Shown here: positions 23,205-32,001 of the stretch, piece by piece | How the letters are laid out: every line of letters begins with the position of its first letter | Position numbering within the stretch: position 1 is the stretch's first letter | Assembly (NCBI GenBank): GCA_005798335.1 | Contig: SYJV01000016.1 | Coordinates: 1 to 33,361 of the forward strand | DNA: 33,361 nucleotides | Direction of reading: 5' to 3' | Source: Planctomycetaceae bacterium | GTDB lineage: Bacteria > Planctomycetota > Planctomycetia > Pirellulales > Pirellulaceae | Notes under the pieces: model-generated | The model's database searches: none | The model's input: the letters and a program-made list of their open reading frames with translations, nothing else | What the model was told of the DNA's origin: nothing | Position numbers and translations under genes: made by a program

Positions 23205-24335
23205 ATGGAAGCAAACGACATGCCTACCAAGAATGTTCGAATTCGACGCTCCGATCCGCACGTGGGACGGCGCGGATTTCTTCAGGCATCGGTGGGCGCG
23301 GCCAGCCTGCTGGCAATTGACGGCATGTCGCTGCATGGCCAGGAATCGAAGACCAAGTCTGTGAATAGCGCGACGCTGCAAAGGGTGAACGTCAAGACGA
23401 AATTGGATTTGTCCCGCGGGTGTCCGCCCGAGATTCGCGCAGCCCTCACCGGACCTTGGCCAAGCATTCGCACGCCGTTCAAGCAGGACGGTCAAATCGA
23501 TTTTGATTCGCTGTATAGTTTGCTAAGTTTTTTAATCGAGCAAGCCAAAGTCAAGGCGGTGGTACTGACCTGGGGTGACAGCCTGTTCTCGTCGCTGACG
23601 GACGATGACATTGCCCAGCTCACCAAAGCCGTGGTGCGGCACGTGGATCGACGAGTGTTCGTCGTAGCGGCGACTGGCCAATGGTGGACGGGCAAGTCAG
23701 TCGAGTTTGCGAAATACTGTGTCGATATTGGTGCCGACATGTTGATGACGCTCCCTCCCGACTGGGCCGGTTCTACGACGCACGAATCGCTGGTTACGCA
23801 CTATCGCGCTGTTGGCGAGCAGATACCGGTGATGGTTGTCACCAACTTCCTGATCGCGCGAGGCATCGATTTCGGAGTCGAACTGATGCGTCGATTACGC
23901 GATGAGGTACCCGCCGTGATAGCGCTCAAGGACGATTTCCTTGGTGAGTTCATCCGTAAGACATGTTTGCTAACGCATGATAGATGGGCATTGTCGGCCG
24001 GTGGCGCCAAGCAGAATCACTTGAATATGCTCCCCTTTGGTGCCGATGGTTATTTGTCGACGTTCATCAATTTCAGGCCCGACATTGCCTGGCGATATTG
24101 GAATGCGGTATCGATGGGCGATATGCCCAATGCGACTAGGGTCATTCGCGATTTCGACTTTCCGCTATTCGATTACATGCGAAAGAGTGAAGGAGGTTTT
24201 GACGCGGTAATGCACGGAATCTATGAAGCGTTCGGGTTGACCAAGCGTTGGCGGCGAGTTCCGTACCATTCACTCTCCGACAAGCAGATGGAGAGCCTGA
24301 CTGAGTTTCTGCGACAAACAAAGATTCTATCGTAG
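23205..24335 (+). CDS. Tat-exported dihydrodipicolinate synthase family protein
   Basis: 376 residues. The N-terminus has a Tat motif (GRRGFLQASVGAASLLAIDG) not usual for this normally cytoplasmic aldolase family. The TIM-barrel part starts at about residue 85: GPWPSIRTPFKQDGQIDFDSL, then VLTWGDSLFSSLTDDD in the place of the GTTGE loop, and VIALKDDF, where the lysine fits the Schiff-base lysine. The usual Tyr-Asn-x-Pro is replaced by TNFL, so the catalytic tyrosine seems absent and the substrate is unlikely to be that of DapA. ATG 23205 and ATG 23220 are both possible; GGAAG lies 8 bases before the second. It overlaps no gene but follows DUF1501 by 3 bases, giving a two-gene operon. A lyase/aldolase on a 2-oxo acid is the family-based guess. 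Confidence 0.83.
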   Translation: MEANDMPTKNVRIRRSDPHVGRRGFLQASVGAASLLAIDGMSLHGQESKTKSVNSATLQRVNVKTKLDLSRGCPPEIRAALTGPWPSIRTPFKQDGQIDFDSLYSLLSFLIEQAKVKAVVLTWGDSLFSSLTDDDIAQLTKAVVRHVDRRVFVVAATGQWWTGKSVEFAKYCVDIGADMLMTLPPDWAGSTTHESLVTHYRAVGEQIPVMVVTNFLIARGIDFGVELMRRLRDEVPAVIALKDDFLGEFIRKTCLLTHDRWALSAGGAKQNHLNMLPFGADGYLSTFINFRPDIAWRYWNAVSMGDMPNATRVIRDFDFPLFDYMRKSEGGFDAVMHGIYEAFGLTKRWRRVPYHSLSDKQMESLTEFLRQTKILS

Positions 24336-24408
24336 CTGGAATCGGAATTACGTTTGTTCATCGAGAATTCGGCTATACTTAAAACTTGGTTGCCGGGTGC
24401 AAAAACCA

Positions 24409-24498
24409 GGAACCATAAAATGCACCGAAGCGGCCGGTCGGGTTACGATTTCTAACTAAATCACACTTGGCGACGGCCGTGATTTCGGTCGCTAGCCC
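24409..24498 (+). repeat. attC-like folded palindrome
   Basis: Arms 24424-24440 (ACCGAAG, CGGCCGGTCG) and 24471-24489 (CGACGGCCG, TGAT, TTCGGT) pair with a bulged G and a 4-nt bulge around a 30-nt apical region. The outer GGAACCATAAAATGCACC can also pair with GTGATTTCGGTC. The right end GCTAGCC matches the integron R' consensus GTTRRRY only at five of seven positions and the left end does not match well, so this is a resemblance, not an assignment. It sits directly before the GTG start of the glycosylase gene. Confidence 0.35.
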
Positions 24499-24509
24499 GC
24501 GGAGCAGAA

Positions 24510-25097
24510 GTGCCAGCACAGTCGTTCAAATCACTGCTTTCGGACATCCGTGGCTGTTCAATTTGCGCGGATGTCCTTCCGCTTGGCGTTCGTCCAGTTC
24601 TTCAAGTCGATCCCTCGGCGCGAATCCTCATTGCGGGCCAGGCTCCAGGCCGAAAAGTCCATGACTCAGGCGTCCCATTTGATGACGCCAGCGGTGAGCG
24701 CCTTCGTGACTGGCTCGGAGTGTCGAAAGAGACGTTCTATGACCAAAAGAGAATCGCGATTCTGCCGATGGGGTTCTGCTACCCGGGTACTGGGCGCTCG
24801 GGGGATCTACCTCCACGGCCAGAGTGTGCGACAGCATGGCGCGAGCTTTTGCTTGCCAAGCTTCAAAGACTGGATTTGACGTTGGTGCTAGGGCAGTATG
24901 CGCTCAACTATCACCTCCCGAACGCACCGCAGTCAGTCTCTGAAGCAGTTCGTGAATGGCGACGTGATTGGCCGAAGGTACTTCCGCTGCCTCATCCAAG
25001 CCCAAGGAACAACATTTGGTTAAAGCGGAACCCGTGGTTTGAAAAGGACGTTCTTCCTGTACTTAGAAAGAGAATCACAAATATCTTGGGCTCATGA
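24510..25097 (+). CDS. Uracil-DNA glycosylase family protein (possible 4Fe-4S type)
   Basis: 195 residues from GTG 24510, with GGAG 5 bases upstream. The motif IAGQAPGRKVHDSG (near the GEAPG water-activating loop of family 4/5 enzymes) and the C-terminal loop PHPSPRNNIWLKRNPWF define the superfamily. Cysteines at 16, 19, 90 and 106 give C-x2-C ... C-x15-C, the spacing expected for a family-4 iron-sulfur cluster. The enzyme removes uracil or other damaged bases from DNA. It stands alone, unrelated to the export clusters on either side, and has a structured, attC-like sequence just upstream, so independent acquisition is possible. The glutamine in GQAPG in place of Glu is worth noting for substrate choice. 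Confidence 0.85.
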   Translation: MPAQSFKSLLSDIRGCSICADVLPLGVRPVLQVDPSARILIAGQAPGRKVHDSGVPFDDASGERLRDWLGVSKETFYDQKRIAILPMGFCYPGTGRSGDLPPRPECATAWRELLLAKLQRLDLTLVLGQYALNYHLPNAPQSVSEAVREWRRDWPKVLPLPHPSPRNNIWLKRNPWFEKDVLPVLRKRITNILGS

Positions 25098-25463
25098 CCT
25101 GGGGACTAATCCTTTCGGATGGCACCCCATAAACTCATGCCCATGACGGGCGTACCAATCGACTGCGACCATCGCCGCCTGCAATCACCTGATAAATCGC
25201 ATTGGCGAACTCAATGCTTGGAAGTGACCTCAGCGAAGCTTCTGTGTGATAATTCTTTGGCGATGTGTTGTGATGCCCCTTGCGTAGAGCTACATTTAAT
25301 CCCTCCGAGAGATTACCTACCAAAACGAATTGGCAGCCGATAGACAACTGAATCTGACCACAAGTAATCACCCGCGACGCTGGTTGCATCGATTCAATAG
25401 ACTCTTTCCTGTTTTTTAGTTTTTTAGTTTTTCCGACCCGATCCGTTACATGGAGATTGAGCG
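25098..25463 (+). other. Intergenic region with a hairpin after the glycosylase gene
   Basis: 366 bp without a convincing gene. A symmetrical fold TGGGG (25100-25104), ATCC/GGAT (25109-25112/25117-25120) and CCCCA (25125-25129) starts 3 bases after the glycosylase stop and may end its transcript, though no T tract follows. A T-rich stretch with repeated GTTTTTTA (about 25408-25430) precedes the DUF1559 gene. I see no clear promoter. Confidence 0.45.
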
Positions 25464-26531
25464 ATGCGATCGAATCGTGCATCCGGTTTTACGCTTGTTG
25501 AGTTGTTGGTCGTCATTGCGATCATAGGCGTCTTAGTTGGGTTGTTATTGCCGGCCGTTCAGTCTGCACGTGAAGCGGCCCGACGAATGCAATGTTCGAA
25601 TAACCTAAAGCAACTTGGACTTGCGATGCATAACCACCACGACGCCTTGAAACGCCTTCCTCAATTGAATGAGACCAATGGTGGTACTCGAAATACCAAT
25701 CCAGACGGAAACGAGAATCGAAATAGCGGTTTGATGCGAGTATTGCCCTATATGGAACAGAGCCCGATCTATAATATTTTGTCCCAGCCAGGGACTTATA
25801 TGCAGGGAACAACTGTTAAGAACACGTTGCCATTCGGGCCGGTTAGGGACCGCAACTACCCACCCTATCGTGCGCAAGTCCCGGGATTTTTGTGTCCCTC
25901 CAATCCTCCAGGAACACTCATTTGGTTTGATGATGGAAAACGCAGTTACGCTTGCTCGGTTGGCGACTCTATTACCAATAACCATTCAAACGCGGAAAAC
26001 CGCGGGCCGTTCGGCCGTTCATCAAAGACTGGCTTAGGTACTCTTACGGATGGAACCAGCAACACCATTCTCATGACTGAACGAGCCGTTGGCTCGACAG
26101 ATAGACGGACGGTCAAGGGGTTCTTTGCAAACAATGTTCCTGGACTTAACGTTTCGCCAATTAACTGCCGAGTTAGGGCCAGTGCTGGTCGATATTTGCC
26201 GACGGTGTCCGTCATGGAAGCACGGGCTGTGGGAGTTCAATGGTACGACGGTTACCCGGCGTTCACAGGTGTCTGTACGATCCTGCCACCCAACAGCCCC
26301 TCATGCAGCAATGAGAATTGGGGGGATGCCTGGGGTGTCTTTAGCGCAAGTAGTTTTCACACTGGTGGTGTCAATATTTTGATGGCGGATGGCTCCGTGC
26401 ATTTTGTTGGCGACTCGATTGATACCGGCAACTTAACACTGGCTCCGATCGCATCCGGGCCCAGCCCCTATGGTGTTTGGGGCGCACTGGGCTCAATGAA
26501 TGGTGGCGAAGTTGCAGCGATTCCTAACTGA
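25464..26531 (+). CDS. DUF1559 pseudopilin-like protein (second export cluster)
   Basis: 355 residues; GGAGA lies 7 bases before ATG 25464. The N-terminus [20 protein letters not shown] is prepilin-like and is followed by [32 protein letters not shown], the RLP subtype. The C-terminal part has [17 protein letters not shown] and [18 protein letters not shown], then GGEVAAIPN. It heads a four-gene set (DUF1559, lipoprotein, PSD1, DUF1501) all on +. The DNA here is less GC-rich than the first export cluster by eye. The central region (residues about 90-260) is specific to this copy. Confidence 0.95.
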   Translation: MRSNRASGFTLVELLVVIAIIGVLVGLLLPAVQSAREAARRMQCSNNLKQLGLAMHNHHDALKRLPQLNETNGGTRNTNPDGNENRNSGLMRVLPYMEQSPIYNILSQPGTYMQGTTVKNTLPFGPVRDRNYPPYRAQVPGFLCPSNPPGTLIWFDDGKRSYACSVGDSITNNHSNAENRGPFGRSSKTGLGTLTDGTSNTILMTERAVGSTDRRTVKGFFANNVPGLNVSPINCRVRASAGRYLPTVSVMEARAVGVQWYDGYPAFTGVCTILPPNSPSCSNENWGDAWGVFSASSFHTGGVNILMADGSVHFVGDSIDTGNLTLAPIASGPSPYGVWGALGSMNGGEVAAIPN

Positions 26532-26559
26532 TATTTTCTACTTCCTAAGAAAGAGTTTC

Positions 26560-27081
26560 ATGATTGGCAGATCCCAGCGGGGGCTGGATTTATATCCGGC
26601 CCTCTTGTTGTTCGGACTACTGGCAACGACTGGCTGTTCCAGCAAGATTCCAACGGTCTCGGCGACTGGCACGGTGCTGCACAAAGGTAAGCCGCTCGAA
26701 GGTGCCTCAGTCATGTTTGGTCGAGGCGAACGCGATATCACCAAAGGTGAGATTGCTATTGGAACGACCGACGCCGCTGGACGTTTTGCGCTGACTACCT
26801 ACGTTGGGCCGGAGGAAGAAGTTAAGGGAGCGGTGGTTGGAAAATACGATGTTACGGTTTCAAAATACATTATCCCCCCAGGTATGACCGAAGCCCAATA
26901 CAAAGCTTTGGTCGCTGAAGTGGATAGGATTTCCGCAACCGGCGGGATGATGCCGCCCGGCCAACAACTTCCTGATCTAGTAGAAATGCTTCCGGCAAAG
27001 TATTCTGCGATAGGAAAGAGTGAGCTGTCAGCCGATGTTGTCGCCAAAGGAACTAACGACTTTCAGTTCAATCTCGATTGA
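26560..27081 (+). CDS. Carboxypeptidase-regulatory-like lipoprotein (3)
   Basis: 173 residues from ATG 26560, 28 bases after the DUF1559 stop, preceded by AAAGAG; the longer frame from 26500 would overlap that gene. The signal LYPALLLFGLLATTGC leads to a probable lipidated cysteine. The beta-sandwich domain follows (ATGTVLHKGKPLEGASVMFG, TTDAAGRFALTTY, VGKYDVTVSKY). An inserted segment PPGMTEAQYKALVAEVDR is absent from the two shorter paralogues. The PAKYSAIGKSEL motif near the end matches PAKYNSKSTL and PDKYSLKPL. Its place directly after a DUF1559 gene repeats the arrangement seen twice earlier. Confidence 0.9.
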   Translation: MIGRSQRGLDLYPALLLFGLLATTGCSSKIPTVSATGTVLHKGKPLEGASVMFGRGERDITKGEIAIGTTDAAGRFALTTYVGPEEEVKGAVVGKYDVTVSKYIIPPGMTEAQYKALVAEVDRISATGGMMPPGQQLPDLVEMLPAKYSAIGKSELSADVVAKGTNDFQFNLD

Positions 27082-27134
27082 GTATCCCGAAGCGTAAGCG
27101 AGGGACAACCCTCAACCCAAGATATTATATCCAG

Positions 27135-30100
27135 ATGATTTCATCTCTCTCGACCAGTGACATCTGTACACGACTTACACTATTAACCAAATCATCTTTA
27201 TTTATCTGTTTGATTTGGGCCGCCTCGCCAGTCTCCCTTGGGGATGAACCGGACCGACGCACGCTCGAATTCTTTGAGTCCAAGATCCGCCCTGTCTTAG
27301 TCCAAGAATGCTACAGTTGCCATTCCCAGGAAGCCAAGAAAAAAGGCAAACTGCAGGGTTCGCTTCTTTTAGACTCGCGTGACGGCGCGAGAAAGGGGGG
27401 CGATACGGGACCGGCAGTTGTGCCCAGCAAGGTCGACAAGAGCTTGATTCTTAGCGCCCTCCGTCATCAAGATTTCGAAATGCCACCGAAGGGCAAGTTG
27501 TCCGATGCGATTATTTCGGACTTCGAAAAATGGATAACAACCGGAGCTGTCGATCCTCGTGACAGCCAATCGGATTCGCCGACTCGACGAATCGATTGGG
27601 AGCAAGGGAGGACGCATTGGGCGTTCCAACCCCTTTTGGTTCGTCCCGATCCACCAGCTCTATCCGACGATTCCCATCATTTGATCGATGGATTTATCCT
27701 TCGGGAATTGTCAACCAAGGGTCTGCAGCAAAACGCCATTGCCGATCGACGCACATTGATTCGCCGCGCCTGGTTCGATCTACTTGGCTTGCCTCCTTCG
27801 CCGGACGAAATGGCGACGTGGTTGGATCGTTTGACACCCAATAAACATTCAGATGGAGTCAAGCGAAATGCTTGGGTTCGATTGATCGAACATCTATTAG
27901 ATAGTCCTCATTACGGTGAACGCTGGGCAAGGCATTGGATGGACGTAGCTCGGTTTGCAGAATCGCATGGATACGAACATGACATTGATCGCCCCAACGC
28001 ATTTCATTATCGGGACTTTCTCATTCGAGCCTTCAACGCCGACATGCCTTACGATCAATTCGTGCGTTGGCAGTTGGCGGGCGATGAACTCGCGCCGGAT
28101 GATCCGCTAGCGTGGATGGCAACTGGCTTTCTTGGAGCAGGAGCCTTTCCAACGCAACTCACTGAAACGGAATTCGAATCGGCGCGGTATGATGAACTGG
28201 ATGACATCGTAGCCACAACGGGCGTTACTTTTCTGGGATTGTCGGTAGGCTGTGCGCGTTGCCATGACCACAAATTCGATCCCATTACATCCAGTGAATA
28301 TTACAGCCTCGCCTCGACCTTCACCTCCCTTATTCGTTGCGAGAAGCAATTCGATCTAGCTCCAGAAGCCAATCGTTTGATTCGCCAGCAGCACGAACAA
28401 TCTCTCGCCGACCTTCGACGGCAAGTGAAGGAATTGGACTCGGCGATGCCGCGAAGATTGGTCGATTGGATCAGTACTGTTCGGGGCGAATCGGATTGGC
28501 TCAACGATTGGATGACGTTGGCCGGCGCATTGGAGTCTACAGCCAAGACCAAATTCGTCAGCCAACCCGACAGTAGCTATCTTGCTACGGGAACGCCCTC
28601 AGCCAAAGACAAAGTCACATTCACTTTCGATGTAAAGGAAACGCTTCCAATCGCTGGCATTCGAATCGAAGCACTTTGTGATGAATCGTTACCGCAACGA
28701 GGGCCAGGCAGAGCAGACAATGGAAACTTTGTGCTCAGCAATCTCGAATTGTTCGTCGACAGTGCAGAGAAAACGACCGAGTCGATTCCGTTGGTCAAAG
28801 CGATTGCAACGCATCAACAAAATGAAACAAGTCTTTCCGTTATGTCGTCGATCGATTCGGATCCCATGAGTGGCTGGGCAGTCGATGGTCAGATAGGGCG
28901 AGATCAAGCGGCCGCTTTCTTTGCGAACCAACGTCACATGATCGAAAAGGGGTGTAAACTCCGATGCGTCCTGTCCTTTGAGCATTCCAACCCAAAACAT
29001 GCCATTGGGAAGTTGAGGTTGTCGCTGACGTCAAATTCCGACGCCTGCGTTCAAGTTGGAAAGGACGGACCATCGCAGGAGGTTGCTAAACAATTGGCAA
29101 ACCTCCGGATGTTGGCGGTGAGACGTTCGCAGGGGGACACGGCTTCTGTAGCCGGTCTAGTCAAAACGCTCCAAGATTCGATCGAGGATTGGAAGGACAC
29201 CCTTCATTGGTTCAGCAAAACGCAGACCGATTGGCGCGAATTGGCTGACAAGATTGAAAAGATGACCAAAGCCGGTCCGTCGGTAAACATGACCAAGATT
29301 CAAGTTGCGAGTGAGGGGTTGCCGCCGATGAAACATAATGCGGACGGCAGAGGCTATCCTCATTTCTATCCGCAGGTCCACTTCCTTCGACGAGGCGACG
29401 TTCAACAAAAAGGTGACGTTGCGTCTCCTGCTCCGCTTGTCGTGTTAGTCTCAAAAAGCCAGCCGGTTTCTTGGTCGGTTGCAGAAACGGTTAACGGTGT
29501 CTCGGGGGTTTCGCATCGTCGTTCAAGATTGGCCAACTGGATTACCGATCCAGCTCACGGGTCCGGTATTTTGGCGGCCCGTGTTATGGTCAATCGCCTA
29601 TGGCAGAATCATTTCGGTCGGGGCATCGTCGGTACTCCAAACGACTTCGGCACGTCTGGAGAAAAGCCGTCGCATCCCGAGCTGCTCGATGGGTTGGCAA
29701 AAGAATTGATCGATGGCGGTTGGAAATTGAAACGCATGCATCGTTTGATCATGACGAGTGACACTTACATGCAGTCGAGTGAAGCAAAACGAATCGACAC
29801 GGAACCATCCGAGACGAATCCGCAGCGCGTGGATCCTGAAAACAGGACATGGTGGCGTCGACATCCGCGCAGATTGGAGGCCGAAGCACTTCGCGATTCA
29901 TTGTTGTCGTGCTCAGGATTATTGGATCGTTCGATGTTCGGTCCGGGTACTTTGGATGAGAGCATGCGACGTCGGAGCATCTACTTTTTCATTAAGCGAA
30001 GCCAATTGATCCCATCGATGATGCTATTCGATTGGCCCGAGCATCTAGTCAGTATTGGCGAGCGATCATCGACAACGATTGCCCCGCAGGCGCTGATGTT

Positions 30101-30437
30101 GATGAACGGAGAGATTGCCAGGCATGCCGCCGAAGGGATCGCTACTAAAGTTGCTTCACAGGCGACTGACGACGGAGTGCATTCTGCAATTGCTAAAGCG
30201 TACGAAATGGTCTACCAGCGAAACGCAGCGCCGTCAGAAATACAATTGGGGGTGCAGTATCTTGGTCAGCTTGCGAAAGCACGATCGGCAACCACTTCGA
30301 ATGTAAAACCATCCGACGCAACGCCATCCAATGAATCATCTCAAACGGTTTTAACGGCGGCCGAGGTACCACTTGTATGCTGGACTGATTACTGCCAAGC
30401 TCTGATGAGCGCCAATGAGTTTATCTACGTCGATTGA
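27135..30437 (+). CDS. PSCyt1-DUF1549-DUF1553 (PSD1-type) cytochrome protein (2)
   Basis: 1100 residues from ATG 27135. The frame opens at TTG 27078, but that would overlap the lipoprotein stop and translate a repeat-like leader, while ATG 27135 leaves a normal signal peptide (SSLFICLIWAASPVSLG). PSCyt1 has CYSCHSQEAKKKGKLQG and MPPKGKLSD. DUF1549 includes DGFILRELSTKGL, DLLGLPPSPDEMATWL, YGERWARHWMDVARFAES and CARCHDHKFDP. A middle region of about 300 residues contains a beta-rich segment (VTFTFDVKETLPIAGIRIEA) resembling carbohydrate-binding inserts of the larger PSD1 proteins. DUF1553 follows (GSGILAARVMVNRLWQNHFG, RRHPRRLEAEALRDSLL). It is longer than the copy at 12663 because of that insert. 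The stop lies 19 bases before the DUF1501 partner's start. Confidence 0.93.
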   Translation: MISSLSTSDICTRLTLLTKSSLFICLIWAASPVSLGDEPDRRTLEFFESKIRPVLVQECYSCHSQEAKKKGKLQGSLLLDSRDGARKGGDTGPAVVPSKVDKSLILSALRHQDFEMPPKGKLSDAIISDFEKWITTGAVDPRDSQSDSPTRRIDWEQGRTHWAFQPLLVRPDPPALSDDSHHLIDGFILRELSTKGLQQNAIADRRTLIRRAWFDLLGLPPSPDEMATWLDRLTPNKHSDGVKRNAWVRLIEHLLDSPHYGERWARHWMDVARFAESHGYEHDIDRPNAFHYRDFLIRAFNADMPYDQFVRWQLAGDELAPDDPLAWMATGFLGAGAFPTQLTETEFESARYDELDDIVATTGVTFLGLSVGCARCHDHKFDPITSSEYYSLASTFTSLIRCEKQFDLAPEANRLIRQQHEQSLADLRRQVKELDSAMPRRLVDWISTVRGESDWLNDWMTLAGALESTAKTKFVSQPDSSYLATGTPSAKDKVTFTFDVKETLPIAGIRIEALCDESLPQRGPGRADNGNFVLSNLELFVDSAEKTTESIPLVKAIATHQQNETSLSVMSSIDSDPMSGWAVDGQIGRDQAAAFFANQRHMIEKGCKLRCVLSFEHSNPKHAIGKLRLSLTSNSDACVQVGKDGPSQEVAKQLANLRMLAVRRSQGDTASVAGLVKTLQDSIEDWKDTLHWFSKTQTDWRELADKIEKMTKAGPSVNMTKIQVASEGLPPMKHNADGRGYPHFYPQVHFLRRGDVQQKGDVASPAPLVVLVSKSQPVSWSVAETVNGVSGVSHRRSRLANWITDPAHGSGILAARVMVNRLWQNHFGRGIVGTPNDFGTSGEKPSHPELLDGLAKELIDGGWKLKRMHRLIMTSDTYMQSSEAKRIDTEPSETNPQRVDPENRTWWRRHPRRLEAEALRDSLLSCSGLLDRSMFGPGTLDESMRRRSIYFFIKRSQLIPSMMLFDWPEHLVSIGERSSTTIAPQALMLMNGEIARHAAEGIATKVASQATDDGVHSAIAKAYEMVYQRNAAPSEIQLGVQYLGQLAKARSATTSNVKPSDATPSNESSQTVLTAAEVPLVCWTDYCQALMSANEFIYVD

Positions 30438-30456
30438 TGAGTTAGGGGAACGGTCG

Positions 30457-31929
30457 ATGTTCACACGACGTGCAATGTTGAAGCGGGCAGGTGCTGGTTT
30501 CGGGATGATTGGCTTGCTCCATTTGCTGAGAGATCAGGGCTTGATCATTCCGGAGTCCGTTGCCAATGCGAGTGATCAGGATGGCCTGGGTGCCAGGGCG
30601 CTTCAGCCACTCGCACCTCAACCGGCTCATTTTCAAGCCAGGGCCACGCGAGTCATTTGGATTTTCGTGAATGGTGGTCCAAGTCAAGTTGATACTTGGG
30701 ACTATAAACCTGCATTAGCAGAGCACCACGACAAGAGCATCAAGGAATTTGCACCGGATTTTACCAACACGACTGGGTTCTTCAAGAATGCGGTCGGCAA
30801 CTTGATGAAGTCCCCGTTCCAGTTTAGTCCACGCGGAGAATGCGGAAAAATGGTATCGTCCATTTTCCCAAACCTTGGCGAGCATGTCGACAAGATGACA
30901 TTCCTTCACTCCGGCTATACAGAATCCAACAATCATTCGCCAGCGCTTTTTGCCATGAATACTGGGATGGCACGCATGGGATTTCCCTGCGCTGGATCAT
31001 GGGTAACGTATGGATTAGGAACTGAGAATCGCGATCTACCTGGCTTTGTTGTAATGAGCGATCCCAAAGGGCGAGGACTGCCGAAAGGTCATGCTGCAAA
31101 TTGGAGTGCCGGCTACTTGCCAGGTGTCTATCAAGGGACGTATCTCAGGCCGACCGGACAAGCGATCGACAATCTTGTGCTTCCCTCTGTCCTGAGTGAT
31201 CGAGTCCAAAGAACTCAACTAGATTTGTTGAAGCAATTGAATGCTACTCACTTGCAGCAGCATCCCTATGAAAACGATATGGCATCACGAATTGAATCTT
31301 TTGAGTTGGCTTATCGCATGCAGTCCATCGCACCGGAAGTACTTGACGTGGAACGGGAGCCTGCTTCGATTCAGCAATTATATGGCATCGGTCAAGAGCG
31401 TTGCGACCATTTTGCAAAGCAGTGTTTGATGGCTCGACGTTTGGTGGAAGCGGGAGTTCGCTTTGTGCAGATTTACTCGGGAGGAATGGAGAATCAACGT
31501 TCTTGGGATGGGCATAGCGATATCGAAGGAAACCATCAGCAATTTGCGGATGAAACCGATCAACCAGTCGCGGGCTTATTGACCGATTTGGCACAACGCG
31601 GACTGCTGTCGGACACGCTGGTCATTTGGTGTGGCGAATTTGGAAGATTGCCAATAGCGCAAACGGGTGCGAAGCCGGGTCGAGACCACAACCCACATTG
31701 TTTCTCCGCATGGATGGCGGGTGGTGGAGTCAAGGGAGGCTTTACGTATGGCGAGTCGGATGAAATCGGATACAAAGCTGCGATCGACCGAATGCACTTG
31801 AACGATTTCCACGCAACGATTCTCCATCTGCTTGGTCTAGACCACACGAAGTTGACGTATCGATATAACGGTCGCAATTTTAGATTGACGGATGTAGCCG
31901 GGGACGTGATTCACAAGATCATTGCGTGA
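30457..31929 (+). CDS. DUF1501 domain-containing exported protein (3)
   Basis: 490 residues from ATG 30457, with AGGGGAA upstream; the ATG at 30415 lies inside the PSD1 gene. The leader FTRRAMLKRAGAGFGMIGLLHLL is Tat-like. The pattern follows copy 1 closely: RVIWIFVNGGPSQVDTWDYKP, ESNNHSPALFAMNTG, TYGLGTENRDLPGFVVM, WCGEFGRLPIAQ and PGRDHNPHCFSAWMAGGGVKGG, ending LTDVAGDVIHKIIA (copy 1 ends LTDVAGKVVHSIFT). The shared subtype and identical position after a PSD1 gene support descent of both PSD1-DUF1501 pairs from one module. It has a longer Asn/Ala-rich segment after the leader than copy 1. Confidence 0.93.
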   Translation: MFTRRAMLKRAGAGFGMIGLLHLLRDQGLIIPESVANASDQDGLGARALQPLAPQPAHFQARATRVIWIFVNGGPSQVDTWDYKPALAEHHDKSIKEFAPDFTNTTGFFKNAVGNLMKSPFQFSPRGECGKMVSSIFPNLGEHVDKMTFLHSGYTESNNHSPALFAMNTGMARMGFPCAGSWVTYGLGTENRDLPGFVVMSDPKGRGLPKGHAANWSAGYLPGVYQGTYLRPTGQAIDNLVLPSVLSDRVQRTQLDLLKQLNATHLQQHPYENDMASRIESFELAYRMQSIAPEVLDVEREPASIQQLYGIGQERCDHFAKQCLMARRLVEAGVRFVQIYSGGMENQRSWDGHSDIEGNHQQFADETDQPVAGLLTDLAQRGLLSDTLVIWCGEFGRLPIAQTGAKPGRDHNPHCFSAWMAGGGVKGGFTYGESDEIGYKAAIDRMHLNDFHATILHLLGLDHTKLTYRYNGRNFRLTDVAGDVIHKIIA

Positions 31930-31945
31930 CGATGAGCGGCACCTG

Positions 31946-31992
31946 AATTCGCAATCAAGCAGTCGAGGCTCTTCATCTTCGCTTTGCGAATT
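31946..31992 (+). terminator. Hairpin between convergent genes
   Basis: AATTCGCAA (31946-31954) and TTGCGAATT (31984-31992) form a perfect 9-bp stem around 29 nt, within the 72-bp gap between the DUF1501 gene and the convergent sialidase-like gene. It has no clear T tract on either strand. Confidence 0.35.
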
Positions 31993-32001
31993 GGTTAGTG
32001 T

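Noticed and set aside
25135-25482. 115-residue - strand gene in the gap before DUF1559
   Set aside because: No recognisable motif, no Shine-Dalgarno sequence, and it overlaps the start of the DUF1559 gene.
16672-26531. Type II secretion or type IV pilus locus
   Set aside because: The four prepilin-like N-termini belong to DUF1559; no assembly ATPase, platform protein or prepilin peptidase is in the window.
27078-27134. TTG start for the second PSD1 protein
   Set aside because: It would overlap the lipoprotein stop and translate a repeat-like hairpin region before the signal peptide; ATG 27135 is more natural.
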